A DNA stretch of 64,000 bases from NCBI GenBank assembly GCA_018398585.1, contig JAGTTD010000015.1, positions 2,733,001-2,797,000 on the forward strand, in the 5' to 3' direction. The notes under the pieces were generated by a model. The model was not told where the DNA came from and searched no databases. It worked only from the letters and a program-made list of their open reading frames with translations. Position 1 is the stretch's first letter. The number at the start of each line of letters is the position of its first letter. Source of the stretch: Simmondsia chinensis (taxonomy: Eukaryota; Streptophyta; Magnoliopsida; Caryophyllales; Simmondsiaceae). Shown here piece after piece: positions 20,601 to 30,918 of the stretch. Both the position numbers and the translations under genes were made by a program.

Positions 20601-23509
20601 CCTTACATATGCCAAAATTTGGATGAATATACCCCATTGATAGGACATTGACAAATTGCTTTTGATAACGTACGGTACATATGCATATGGTATTATTGTG
20701 ACAAGAACACCCTTTATTATGTGCTAATCATTACATTGTCTAGCTCAAAATTAGCTGCGTAATCATTTCATAATCGAAATGTTCTAATACTCTTCGAATG
20801 GCTTGTTACCTAAGTCTCACTTCCTCAAACAAAATGCTCATTCTTGACTTCTATTGAGAAGTTGGAGTCATATTAATCTGATTTCCTTCGATGAAGTACA
20901 TATCATAAAATTACAACTGCAAAGAGAAAGACCAATTTGCTGTTGAATGCCAAAGTTCATGACCCAGAGATGTCGAAGAGGCACTCTTATGCTCATATGC
21001 CTCACTGAATCCCAAGTCCAAACTATTAAATCAAACATAATTAAACAATAGTTACTCATGTAGCTTCTAATGGTACTGACTAGTTCAAAACCTTGACTCC
21101 AAGATGCAACCAACAATTGAAAATGTTTAGAAGCAATATTGATATGATAGACAAAACTCAATCATGGCTTGTATGTGATCCTTGAACAGGGTAGATAATA
21201 AGCAACTGATTTGCTTTTTTCTTGCTCCAAGGAAATGGAGATTCCTAGATAGATCAACAACATGACCCTATCGACTAAAGAATGCAAATGACTATCCTTG
21301 CCATCAACCCCACTGACATACCGTACCCTGATAGGTGATATCACACAATGATATAACCTGATGTAATTGGATCTGTATGTGTGATCCACAATACTTAAAA
21401 GAATTAATGTTGGGCCTTCATTCATCAACTTAAGCTTTTGATACGGTTGGTTCCTTGACAATGATGAAGATGCCGATCAGGGTTTGAATTAAAGTCATGA
21501 TTCACCATAATCCTAAAAAGTATGGTTATAAATTGTAGGATGTGTTCACTCATTGATGCAACAACAACAACAACAACAACAACAAACCTAGTGCCTGAAG
21601 GGCTCGCGCAGGGACAGGGTGGGGAAGGATGTACGCAGTCTTACCCCATCAGGGTGAGACCCTGACGAGAGACGGTTTCCGTGGTCCCCCAACCTTTTAT
21701 TTGATCCAATTAAGGATGGGTGCTTGTACGCCTGCAAGTAAATAATCAATTCATCACTAATGAATTAATGAAATAAGCATACAAGCACGAAAAGGGGGGG
21801 GTGTCATACATATGACATAGTGCAATCATAGGGGAGGTTAGAGCGTATAGAGAGTAGAAAGAGAGAGAGAGAGAGGGAGAGGGAGAGTAGAGTGAAAGAG
21901 GGAGAGATAGAGAGAGAGTGGGAGGGTGTAGAGACTAGCGTAATAGAGTAGAGTGGAGTGTAAAGAGTAGCACTATACCCCATAGTACTAGATCCTAGAA
22001 GTCCTAAGTGACTAAACCAACACCCGTACTACATGTACACAAACGAGCCTGCCACAGTTTACTGATGCTGAATGCACCTACACAACTATATTAGTTATCC
22101 CTATACTATTCCTCCACTACGCTCAAAACTAGGGCCGTCACTTCTTTTAGATTGGGGTAGGCGATGTTCACTCATTGATGCACTATAACAAAAAGAAAGG
22201 GGAAAAATAGGGTTAGGATCCAATTTTTTTTTTTTTTTCCTCGGTTAATAGCTCATACATCTGAATCTTTCTCAAAATTTCCTGGCATCACCTTCACAGT
22301 GGGTCTTTGTAACTCCAAATTCCCCATTTCAAGTATTTCTCCCCAAAAAAACACCCGCCACTCAATCATAGAATTTCAGCTAATTCTCTCCCAGTTCAAT
22401 CTCAAAATGCAACAGAAACATGCTTTCACATCTTTTTATCCCAAAATGGCGGGGAAGAGGAATTCATCACTTATACAATCAGCGCAAAGAAGCAGACCTG
22501 TTACGAAGTTGACTGTTTACAACTTAATCATCAAATTTTTACCAATTCACTCACTGACACTAGCTCAACAGTATCATTGGCCCGTCGTTCGCCTTGAAAA
22601 TTCGAGTTAACTATAGTCAATGAACCAATTATCCCAAAAACTTAAGCTATTAGATAAACGTCTAGCAATATTATTACAATTTGCCATGCCTCCTTGCACA
22701 GATGTCAAGATTTGAACTCTAGAACTTCATCAAAAAAGCTCCCATACTAGTTCAAGGAACCAATTGTCCCAACAATTCAGCTTTAAGGTGAAAGAATGTT
22801 GTACTTTGTTTGGTAAAGAGGGGTAAGATTATCTTAACCGTATTTGGGTATTGCCTAACAACGAGGAGTAAAGTTAAAGAGGGGCAAATAGATTATTCGA
22901 TAAAGAGACTTATAGTTAAAATAAGAGCAAAATTGTCCAAATTTTATTAAACTCATTACCTCCCAAAACATTTTATCAAGCAAGGGTAAAGTCTTAAACA
23001 CTGCCCCAATTACCCTCACCCCTCTTTACCCCGTTAACCAATTATCAAAGAGGAGGTCAGGAATCAACTATCTTAAAAGTTTAAACTAATCCATCAATGT
23101 CAAATTTCACCGCGCTTTTTAGACCCGACCCATGGAGTCAGAACATACAAGGTCCATGTATAAGCTCAGGTGAGGTTCTATCCTAAAAGCAATTGACAAT
23201 AAGTGTAGTAACCTACTGAACTTATAAATTGGTCTCCTCTTTCTCACAATTCCTAAATGAAATTCTACAAGACTCACATGTACAGTTCACAACAATCTAC
23301 AATTAATTCTATAGACAATTAATCACAAACAAGACGACATAAAAACTGATCAACAAGGAGAAAATTAGAGACCAAGAGAGAACAACGAAGGGGGGAGAGA
23401 GAGAGAGGAGTACACGAGAGAGGACATGATCAGCGAGAGCTAAAGGACTTTCACAGAGCCCACAGCGGTACGCCCTTCCTTCCACTTCCACCATGAATAC
23501 CCTCCCCAT
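17678..23509 (-). CDS. Yippee-like zinc-binding protein, five exons (spliced)
   Basis: The coding exons on the minus strand are 23414-23509, 20063-20106, 18875-18983, 17861-17916 and 17678-17756. Joined, they give 384 nt with phases that fit throughout: 127 residues plus TAA. All introns begin GT and end AG. The protein starts [19 protein letters not shown] and has a Yippee fold with two CX2C zinc-ligand pairs: C16-x2-C19, and the CCGC pair in the DIFCCGCG block near residue 76. The conserved Gxxx[20 protein letters not shown] and KSQKYKEGK blocks appear in order. An acidic C-terminal tail is encoded by the last exon. Plant Yippee proteins are small, conserved and poorly understood. Intron 1 is 3.3 kb and contains transposon insertions (21561-22165, 22807-23055, 23105-23290). 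Reading through the exon 4 donor would instead stop one codon later, giving a shorter form. Confidence 0.88.
21561..22165 (-). mobile_element. 605-bp retroposon ending in the shared SINE tail
   Basis: A perfect 17-bp duplication (GTTCACTCATTGATGCA at 21544-21560 and 22166-22182) encloses the whole unit. At its left (3') end, on the minus strand, it has the shared tail: GGGGGACCACGGAAACCG, GACTGCGTACATCC and (TTG)n. The remaining about 450 bp has no 5S head. It includes a CT-rich stretch (GA-rich on plus, 21859-21925), no long reading frame and no recognised domain. It lies inside intron 1 of the Yippee-like gene. Confidence 0.75.
22807..23055. mobile_element. MITE with GGTAAAGAGGGGTAAG ends
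   Basis: The left end TTTGGTAAAGAGGGGTAAG is mirrored at the right by CACCCCTCTTTACCCC and CCAATTATCAAAG. It is non-coding, about 250 bp, in intron 1 of the Yippee-like gene. Confidence 0.5.
23105..23290 (-). mobile_element. LTR-like fragment (family L), copy 1
   Basis: Shares order and words with 27876-28075, 55033-55205 (opposite orientation) and 55735-56181: ATGTATAAGCTCAGGTGAGG, TTCTATCCTAA, GTGTAGTAACC and GACTCACATG. These words resemble solo LTRs of small plant retrotransposons. No internal region is present. Confidence 0.45.
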
Positions 23510-23766
23510 CTCTCTCTCTACAAAGGGCTCGTGTTGTGGTGGTCAAGGATTCGCCAACTGCAACCACAAATCTTAGAGAGAGAGAGAGAGAGAGAGAATC
23601 GAGGAGGTTGAAGAAGAATGTTCAGATTTTCTCTCCTGGCACTACCTACCTCTAGTGGGCCCGGTTACATGTTACCGGCAACCGGAGTTCCCGGTTTTTG
23701 TTCTTTTGGGCCCTTTATGGTTTGGGCTGGGCTCCAAATAGAGAGCTTTATTTGGGGGGGGGGGGG
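23510..23766 (-). promoter_or_regulatory. Promoter and CT-rich leader of the Yippee-like gene
   Basis: The minus strand has a (CT)n leader (GA run at 23576-23600). Upstream of it are three TGGGCC/GGGCCC/TGGGCT-type site II elements (about 23657-23731), typical of broadly expressed plant genes. A G13 run lies at 23754-23766. The function is inferred from motif content only. Confidence 0.4.
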
Positions 23767-24366
23767 TTGGTTGTTCTAAGTTTTTTTTTGGTGAAATTAA
23801 AATTTAGACTTTAAAAATGGATTTTGTTTTCAAAAAATAAATAAATATTTTTTTTTTTTTAAATTTTTGGGTTTCATTGTTCTTAGTTTACAGTTAAATT
23901 GGAAAATAAAGGAAAATAAAAAATTAGAAAAAATATTTTCAAAATATACTCTTTCATTTGGTATAGTTGTAGTGAAGAGAAAAACGAGGAGAGGCTAAGA
24001 GAAACTGCGTAAACCTAAAAATTAGATTTATATTGTGTTTGATTAATAAAGAGCAAAACTGGGGGGGGGGGGGGGGGGGGGGGAAGCAAAACTAGGCAAA
24101 ACTGAGTAAACTCTAGTTGTTTTGCTTTCTCAGGTTCTTTATCAAAATAGGTGGAAAAAGTGAGCAAAACTTCTCAGATCACATGGAAAACTAAGAAAAG
24201 TTGGAGAAAACTAATCAGTAACAAAACAAGTGAAAAACTAGTAGTTTTCCCTAGTTTTGCTTTTTCTTTGTTTTTTTTTTCTAGTTTCGCTTGGTTTTAC
24301 TCGCTAATATTTAAACCAAACTAAGTGTTACATATACTTAGTATACATAATAAATGTATTTAGTCT
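23767..24366. repeat. Inverted AGCAAAACT-rich segment with a G23 tract
   Basis: From about 24045 to 24310 the words GAGCAAAACT, GGCAAAACTGAG, CTAGTTTTGCT and TAGTTTCGCTT appear in both orientations, so the stretch folds back on itself and may be a MITE. A G23 homopolymer (24061-24083) sits in its left arm. The remainder is T-rich and has no gene. Confidence 0.45.
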
Positions 24367-25662
24367 TGGGATTAATTGTGATGAAGTATAAAGAGAAGTG
24401 TAATTGCTAATCTAATACAAGTATTTAAACTAATCTCTTATTACTCCTTTATTACTTACTAATACATGTATCATTACTCGCCGCAAAAGAACTTCCTTGC
24501 CCTCAAGGAAGAAAAAATTTGGAATCGTCGTCACAAGCCTCTCGCAGTTGTCGTTCTCTGTCTCCATTGAAGCATCACCGTGGATGAGGGATTCTAAATG
24601 AGCTTTGCCTAAATTTTACATGAATTTCCTAACATTACATCAAGCATTCTACTACTACATAGTGAAACCTAATACATCAACTAAACAATTCTAAAGTTGT
24701 AACTACATAACAACCCTATGTAACAAACTATTAAGATTTTTGTTTTTTTTTTTAACGACTTTTACATCATATCTATTACTACCATATTCTTTCCTAGCCT
24801 ACCTGATCCCTTTTCTTTTCTTTTTTTTTTTTTTTTGTGAACAGTTTAGGGTCAAGTAGAGTTATGTGTGATGTGCTTTGTGTGCCAATCCCTGTTCAGG
24901 GAAAGCTCTGCCTTACCCGTGTCTTCTTGGTCTTCTTGGGGACGCCATGGTCTCTCTTCTTTGTTGGTGGACCACAATGTTGTTGTGCCTTTGTTTGGAT
25001 ATTGTTACCTTGTTGCCTACCCCTCTGCACTGATTTCCTTCGTGGGACACGAACATGGTGACCTTGGGCACTACCATGTTGCGCCGTTTGTTTTTCCTTC
25101 TTAGCCCGAGAGTTCAGTTTAATGTAGGGGCCGCCACGCTTGTGATGCTCAGCCTTCATCCGCGTGCCCCTTACTGCGTTTGTCCAAGATTCACGGAATT
25201 CCTCAGCAATGGTTGTCACAACTGGTTTTTCCTCAGTACCGCAACTTCAATCTTGACGTGGTGAGGGTTGCTCAAACCTTAATCCTTCTTCCAGCATTTC
25301 GTCAATAGTCATTATATCGACGTCAAGACTATCGATCTTCGATAAACGCGTATTAAATTGATATGTAGAAGGAGCAGAGGACGCAATACCAGAGTCCGGA
25401 ACCGAGGTGATTACCGGTAGTACCATCAGGACCGAGGTGGTTACTGGATTTAATGGAGGATCAGACAACCGAGCAAGAAGACCGCTGCTATGGCGTTGCT
25501 GGTGCTGTATATCACGAAGAATTTCCATAATATGAGCAAGTTCCCATGAATTGCTTGGGATTAATTGTGATGAAGTATAAATGGAAGTGTAATTGCTAAT
25601 CTAATATAAGTATTTAAACTAATCTCTTATTACCCCTTCATTACTTACTAATACATGTGTCA
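24367..25662 (-). mobile_element. Small LTR retrotransposon with 107-bp LTRs
   Basis: Two direct repeats, 24367-24473 and 25556-25662, differ at about 6 of 107 positions and run TG...CA. On the minus strand, the sequence before the 3' LTR (TTGAGGGCAAGGAAGTTC...GCGAGTAATGATACATG) resembles the end of Ty3/gypsy coding regions running into an LTR. The inside, about 1.1 kb, has two open pieces on the minus strand (25247-25528 starting MEILRDIQHQQRHSS, and 24896-25219, Lys/Arg/Gln-rich) separated by a stop or frameshift. Neither is a recognised gag or pol domain. No clear 5-bp duplication was found. It is non-autonomous. Confidence 0.7.
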
Positions 25663-25726
25663 CTAAGCGATAATTTTTAGTTTCTAGAAACACTAAAAAA
25701 ATAAAATGATCCAAACAAACTCTAAC

Positions 25727-25880
25727 ATTCTACACGATATAGTGGAGTGGTAAGTTTCTTGGGCCTAATCAGACAATATCTTGAGTTCAAATCTTGTTTT
25801 ATTTCTTTCTAAGAAAAATCTGGTAAGATCTTTTCTTACTTTTTGTAGAAGAAATTCATCGATAGTTTCGTATCATACAA
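25727..25880 (+). mobile_element. Possible tRNA-derived SINE
   Basis: Box-A-like TAGTGGAGTGGTAAG (about 25740) and box-B-like GAGTTCAAATCTT (about 25788) are spaced as in a tRNA-derived head. The 3' boundary and duplication were not found. Confidence 0.4.
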
Positions 25881-26285
25881 TAACATGGTCATAAGAGCAT
25901 ATGCCCACTTGGGCTCTAAAACGTGAAGTGGGCATTGCTTTTGGGACATAGCATCTCGCATTTAAAACGTCAAATTTGATATTTTATATGGGACCTTAAT
26001 CTTCTTTACATTGTATCTATTTAATCTGTTTGATTGGAAAATTGACCTGATTAAATATCGACTTTTGTTGTTATTATTAATTTTTTTTTAATTTTGACTA
26101 GAAAATAATATTCTATAAACTTCAATATTCTAGTTCTAGTAATGATGTTAGCATGCTACATGGAGACGCTAAGGAGTCAACATTGACTTTATGTCTTTGG
26201 ACGGCAGAGGCAAAAGCCTGAAATTTTCCTCTTAAAAATAAAAAAATAATAATAATTTATTAAATAATTATTATTATCAAAGAAG

Positions 26286-26286
26286 A

Positions 26287-26340
<54 letters not shown>

Positions 26341-26341
26341 T
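26286..26341. repeat. (AAT)n microsatellite
   Basis: About 18 AAT units directly abut the following SINE; it may include or have grown from the target site. Confidence 0.9.
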
Positions 26342-26476
26342 TAGGTTGGGGCCCTCGAAAACAGCCTCTTTTCAGGGTAGGTCCCTGAAGGGGGAAGGCT
26401 GCGTACATCTACCCCCCAGGTCCTACTTATACGGGAGCTCTTTGAGGCACTGGGTTTGTTGTTGTTATTGTTGTTG
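26342..26476 (+). mobile_element. SINE tail copy (shared-tail superfamily)
   Basis: AGGTTGGGGCCCTCGAAAAC, GGCTGCGTACATCTACC, ACGGGAGCTCTTTGAGGC and a TTGTTGTTATTGTTG end. There is no head upstream, only the AAT repeat. Confidence 0.8.
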
Positions 26477-26575
26477 AAAGAAAAAAAAATTATTATTTAT
26501 AATAAATTACAGTCATAAAATTTTATATAATTATCCAATAAAATTTTACATAATTGTCCAGATGCAGTGTCATTT

Positions 26576-26779
26576 ATGGAGGAGTTCAACATAGTTGGAC
26601 AAAAAAGAGAAAAAGTATTAGCAGGATGCCAGATTCCTAAGTCGAGTGTGACAAAAAGAGGTAGGAGAGCGTTAAAGCGTAAGATGAAAGAGCAAGCTAA
26701 GCGGAAGTTACAAGATGTCCTAAAGGATATGTCGCCCAAGAATAGTGCGAAGAGATCAGCGAACGCCTCTGACAAATAA
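26576..26779 (+). CDS. Unrecognised 67-residue basic ORF, perhaps retroelement-derived
   Basis: The frame from ATG 26576 encodes a Lys/Arg-rich peptide (MEEFNIVGQKREKV..., then KRGRRALKRKMKEQAKRKL). No family is recognised. The region downstream is pyrimidine-rich and ends in an A-run near 27006-27016, which would suit the 3' end of a non-LTR element. I do not regard it as a proven host gene. Confidence 0.25.
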   Translation: MEEFNIVGQKREKVLAGCQIPKSSVTKRGRRALKRKMKEQAKRKLQDVLKDMSPKNSAKRSANASDK

Positions 26780-27139
26780 AAAAAGAGGAATTTGGTGAAA
26801 AAGATGATAGTATTCCTGTCTTTTAGTTTGTCCTGTTTCCAAGTCCTACCTAGTGGTATTTGAAGCTTTTAGTGTTGGCTTATTTTTACTTGTATTTCTA
26901 TTTATACTATTTCTGTTGTTTTGATTCCCTTTCTTATATAGGTTGACTTATGGCTCGTTTGTTCTAGTTGTATGTTATGTGTCGTGACTCTGTTGCTAAT
27001 TATATAAAAAAAAAAACAATATTTTTTTTAATTGAAGTAGCTGCGGCGTACTATCACGAAGAAAACCATGCACCACACTTTTTTATCTCCCAGCCAAAAA
27101 ATCAGGTGCCCTTTTAATAATTTATTTATATATATTTTA

Positions 27140-27525
27140 GAGTTATTTACTAAAAATTGTCTAAATTTTAGGTATAATTTTAAAAAATATTTAATTTTTT
27201 AATTTTTAAATCCATATGTAAATTTTTTTCAAATTTTTTCAATGTCACATCTTTAACATTCGTTAGTTTTTGCTAAAGTGATATTTTTAAAAAATAATTT
27301 TTTGAAATATAAAAATTATCTTTTAAATATTTATAATTTTTTTAGATGTTTAGAATATTTTTTAAATATTTTAAAATTTTTTAAATTACTTGCTCTTTTT
27401 CAAAATCTAGATTAGCAAAAACTAACAAATGTTAAATATGTTAATATTAAAGTGTGTCATTAAAAAAATTTTAGAAAGTTTAACTGTGATTTAAACTTTT
27501 GAAAAATTTAGTTCCTTGATAAAGA
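27140..27525. repeat. Palindromic AT-rich MITE-like repeat
   Basis: ACATCTTTAACATTCGTTAG and TTTTTGCTAA on the left are mirrored by TTAGCAAAAACTAACAAATG and TTAAATATGT on the right. No coding. Confidence 0.45.
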
Positions 27526-27875
27526 CGTTGAATGAGTGTTTGAGTGCCCCTTGGCAGATTGAAAATGTTATTCAACACAGATGAAAGACAACATGATGCG
27601 ATTGTAGTCAATTTCAACCATTATTTTAGGTATGCTAATTCGGCAGCTAATTGCGTTGCAAAATAGGGTCATAATGTTGGTTCTGTAACCCTTTTTTTTT
27701 CCTCAGTCTAGCTCAAGTCTAAACTTGTAATTCCCGATGGCTAATGTGTTAAGGCGAGCCTTTTTAAAATATGCCTAGCGCTCCCTTCTTACCAATCTGA
27801 AAATATATATATGTAGATTCCGAGAACTTTTAGGCCTTGTCTACTTGCCAAAGAATTGAATTTTGTTAAATTTCA

Positions 27876-28075
27876 CTTGGCCTTTAGGCCCGATCCACAA
27901 AGTTGGTATACATGAAATTCATATATAAGCCCAAGTGTGGTTCCATCCTGAAATTAATTGGCATTAGGTAAAGTAACTCTCTAGGCTGATAAGGTGATCT
28001 CTTATTTCTCTCAACTCCAATGTGGAATTCCACAAGACTCACGTGTGGAGTCATCAACAAATTCACGCGGAAAGT
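27876..28075 (-). mobile_element. LTR-like fragment (family L), copy 2
   Basis: Same family as 23105-23290: GAAATTCATATATAAGCCC, AAGTGTGGTTCCATCC, GGCATTAGGTAAAGTAAC and GACTCACGTGTGGAG. It interrupts AT-rich DNA on both sides that may itself be one older repeat. Confidence 0.45.
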
Positions 28076-28351
28076 TGTATTTTTTAGAAATTCAATTCAT
28101 GTGTCAACTTCTTATAAAGTAGATACAGAGTTGTTAAAATAAGAAATAGAACTTTCTCGGATAGATTAGTAAAAATAAAGAAATTAGATTTTACCTGTGA
28201 AGATTATGCAAGTAACTTTCAACATTTTAAGAGAATTAAAATTTGCTAAAAAATTTTCATTTCTCATATTTTATTAATTTTCTATTAACTAAACAAGAAA
28301 GTAAATACCCATTTTTCATAAAATTCGATTTCTTGTGTTTATTTATAGTAA

Positions 28352-28648
28352 TCACTCTGGCACCCCTAGTCCTTTGATTTCCGCTTGTTTTGGCTTGCTT
28401 TGAGTTTGTTATTTTTGCTCGTCATGTGTTTTGCCCTACTTATGCTTTGATGCTCTCCTGCTGCCAGGTCACATGTTCTATGCTGCGGACCAACTTCTCA
28501 TGCTTCTTAGGTTAGGGGTCCTTGGAAATAGTCTCTCTTCAGGGTAGCCCCCTGAAAGGGGAAGGCAACGTACATCTACCCCCCCAGACCCTGCTTTTGC
28601 AGGAGCCCTTGCAGGCACTGGGTTTGTTGTTGTTGTTGTTGTTGTTTC
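28352..28648 (+). mobile_element. SINE with an alternative (non-5S) head
   Basis: The tail is standard (GGTCCTTGGAAATAG, CGTACATCTACC, CAGGAGCCCTTGCAGGCAC, seven TTG units). The head includes CTCTCCTGCTGCCAGGTCAC and CTATGCTGCGGACC, which recur at 55868-55910 before another tail. The segment further left (from GGCACCCCTAGTCC) resembles the start of the next element at 28651, so the true 5' end is uncertain. Confidence 0.6.
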
Positions 28649-28650
28649 TA

Positions 28651-29157
28651 CTCTAGCACCCCTAGGCTTTCATATGTATACCTACTTGATTATATGCAAC
28701 TTTTGCCATATGTTGGGGCATTTAGTTATGTCACTTTGTCGGGTTATTGCCTATTGCCTATTACTGTGTATGCTCTCTATTGGCTTGCTTTGTGTCATGT
28801 CCTATTCTCTTACACTTAAATGCTTGTATATCTTTTATACTTGTGCACCTTTATGCTTTTATGCCTTTGTACTTCCCAAATCCGGGGTCCCCGGACACAA
28901 TATTTCTTTAGGGTAGCACCCTGAAGGGGTAAGACTGTATACATCATACCCCTCCCAGACCCTGCATATGATACAAGCCAGAAGAATAGGAGAAAAATGC
29001 AATCCTACATTGGTAGATTAAAAGAGAAAGTACCACTTTATATATCTAGTCAGTTATTCCACCCATTGCTAATTAGTTTTGAAATGAAACATTCTTTTAT
29101 ATGTAATATCATATGTAAAAGCTTTTAAGATACTGAATTTGTTGTCGTTGTAGTAAA
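28651..29157 (+). mobile_element. Second alternative-head SINE, split by an insertion
   Basis: It starts TAGCACCCCTAGGC, shares TGGCTTGCTTTG with its neighbour, then has GGGGTCCCCGGACAC, GGGTAAGACTGTATACATC and AGACCCTG. The tail stops at CATATG (28970) and resumes at 29116 (TAAAAGCTTTTAAGATACTG, then a TTG end). Removing 28971-29115 restores the usual tail spacing. Confidence 0.6.
28971..29109. mobile_element. 139-bp LTR-like insertion inside a SINE tail
   Basis: CATATG flanks both sides (28965-28970 and 29110-29115). The inside has CCTACATTGGTAGATTAAAAG, CACTTTATATATCTAGTC and TTAGTTTTGAAATGAAAC, phrases familiar from small plant LTRs. Starting one base earlier gives TGATAC...ATATCA ends. 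It is probably a solo LTR of a TRIM-like element. Confidence 0.5.
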
Positions 29158-29436
29158 GCCGTTAATAAAGTGAAGTGTGGGGTCAACGAAAACGCGTTGG
29201 CTAATATTTGGATTGCATAAGGAGCAGCAGACACGTATCTCTCTATCTTATCCACTCTCCCATATTACAATTATTTTTTTTATAATAATATCTCCGTCCA
29301 CCAAATACATACTACAATCTACTATATCTGGGTTATATTATATTCTTTATGTTATATTATAGTTTTATCATATGGTTTGTGCGCCCACAAAGTCAAGCCC
29401 AATACTCAAAAGCGAGTCATGGAGAAGAAAAAAAAA

Positions 29437-29690
29437 ACTATAAATTATATATTAATATATGAGATTTAGCATATTCATTTTTTAATTAATATATTATATA
29501 AAATAATTTTTTAATTTAAAAATAACGATATAGAAAAATAAATATAAAACCTATTTAATATTCTTACACATTACTAATTATAATTATTTTATTAATATAT
29601 ATATTTTTAGAGTAAAAAATTATTTTATAAAATTTATAACGCTAAAAGAGTTAATATATTAAACTTTAATATATTAATATATAATTTAGG
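29437..29690. repeat. AT-rich MITE (family M3) copy
   Basis: AAATTATATATTAATATATGAG at one end and TTAATATATTAATATATAATTTA at the other, with ATTATTTTATAAAATTTATAA inside. Family members also lie at 38428, 38808, 44986, 48140, 50822, 51336 and 51985. Confidence 0.5.
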
Positions 29691-29692
29691 GT

Positions 29693-30192
29693 AAATTATA
29701 GAAAATCCTCTGTCTTTTACTTCAAAAACAGAAAACCCCCTCTCACAAATAAAAGCACTCACAAAACTCTCTCACTTTTAAAAATTTATCACTTAACCCC
29801 CATATAACTTTTTTTTGACCATTTTGTCTATAATGTTTAATTTTATTTTTAGAAAAAAAATTTATATTATTAGATAAAAATTGAATATTTTATGTTTTTA
29901 GCAAAAAATATTAAGAAAATTTTTTATATTTATAAAAATATAATTATTTTAATTAATTCTAATAATATTATATAAGTTCAGAAGATAAAAAATATTTTTA
30001 AAATTTTTAGAAAAAAATATTATGAGATAAAATATAACTTTTTTTTGTTGAGGGGCAAAATGGTCAAAAAAATTTATTTGGGGGCAAAGTGAAAAATTTT
30101 TAAAAGCTAGGAGATTTAGTGAGTAGTTTTATTTGTGAAAAAATTTTTATTATTAAAACAAAAATCAAAAAAATTTTTTATAATTTACCCAA
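29693..30192. mobile_element. MITE family M2, copy 2
   Basis: The better preserved of two copies (other: 7768-8264). The left end GGGTAAATTATAGAAAATCC and the right end TTTTTATAATTTACCC are inverted. The inside includes GGGGCAAAATGGTCAAAAAA. Confidence 0.7.
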
Positions 30193-30571
30193 TAATTTAT
30201 CCTTAAAATTATAAGGAAAAGCCCAAAAGGTAGTGGACCTAGCTGGAGATTAACTTTTTTTTTTTTTTTTTTTTTGTTGTTATGACTTTTTTATTATTTA
30301 ATATTATTTTATTTGCTTTTTGCAATTTTTTTTTTTTTTTTTGATTTTGGGTAATGTGGTATCTAACTTCTGGCAGGAAATTATTCGGACCACCAAATGC
30401 TCAGCGTGAATTCTGCTTGCTTTTTTATTTGGATTTGACTGCTTTCACACTATTTAGAATAAATTACTAAAGTGACATATTTTGTAAAAAAAAGTGACAT
30501 ATTTTGCAAAAAAAATTATCAAAATGGCATAGTTAAAAAAATATTTACCAAAATGGCACACTTTACTATAG

Positions 30572-30755
30572 TATCAATAGGAAACGCCGTTTCAAACGGC
30601 GTTCGTTGATCGGTCGGAGACGTTACATGTAACGGCGTCCGTCGGACGTGACTTGAGGGACGCCGTTTCTAGGTTACTCTAAGGGACGCCGTTTCTGACG
30701 GCGTAGACGGCGTCCCTTAGCCGTCTCTGACGGCGTCCGACAGGCCTTTGTATAA
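30572..30755. repeat. GC-rich ACGGCGTCC palindrome block
   Basis: Repeated self-complementary words (CGCCGTTTCAAACGGCG, ACGGCGTCCGTCGGACG, GACGGCGTAGACGGCGTC) in otherwise AT-rich DNA. Nearly the same order is present at 11525-11740. Confidence 0.7.
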
Positions 30756-30918
30756 AAGTAAAGTAGAAACGGCAAACAATCCTCCTAACTTAATTAACAA
30801 TAAAATGATAAAATAAAGTAGAAAAAAATTTAGTAGAGTTACATTATTTAATATATAAAGTAATAAAAAAGGAAAAAATGCACTGTAATAATAGATTACA
30901 AAAAATAAATAACGTAAG

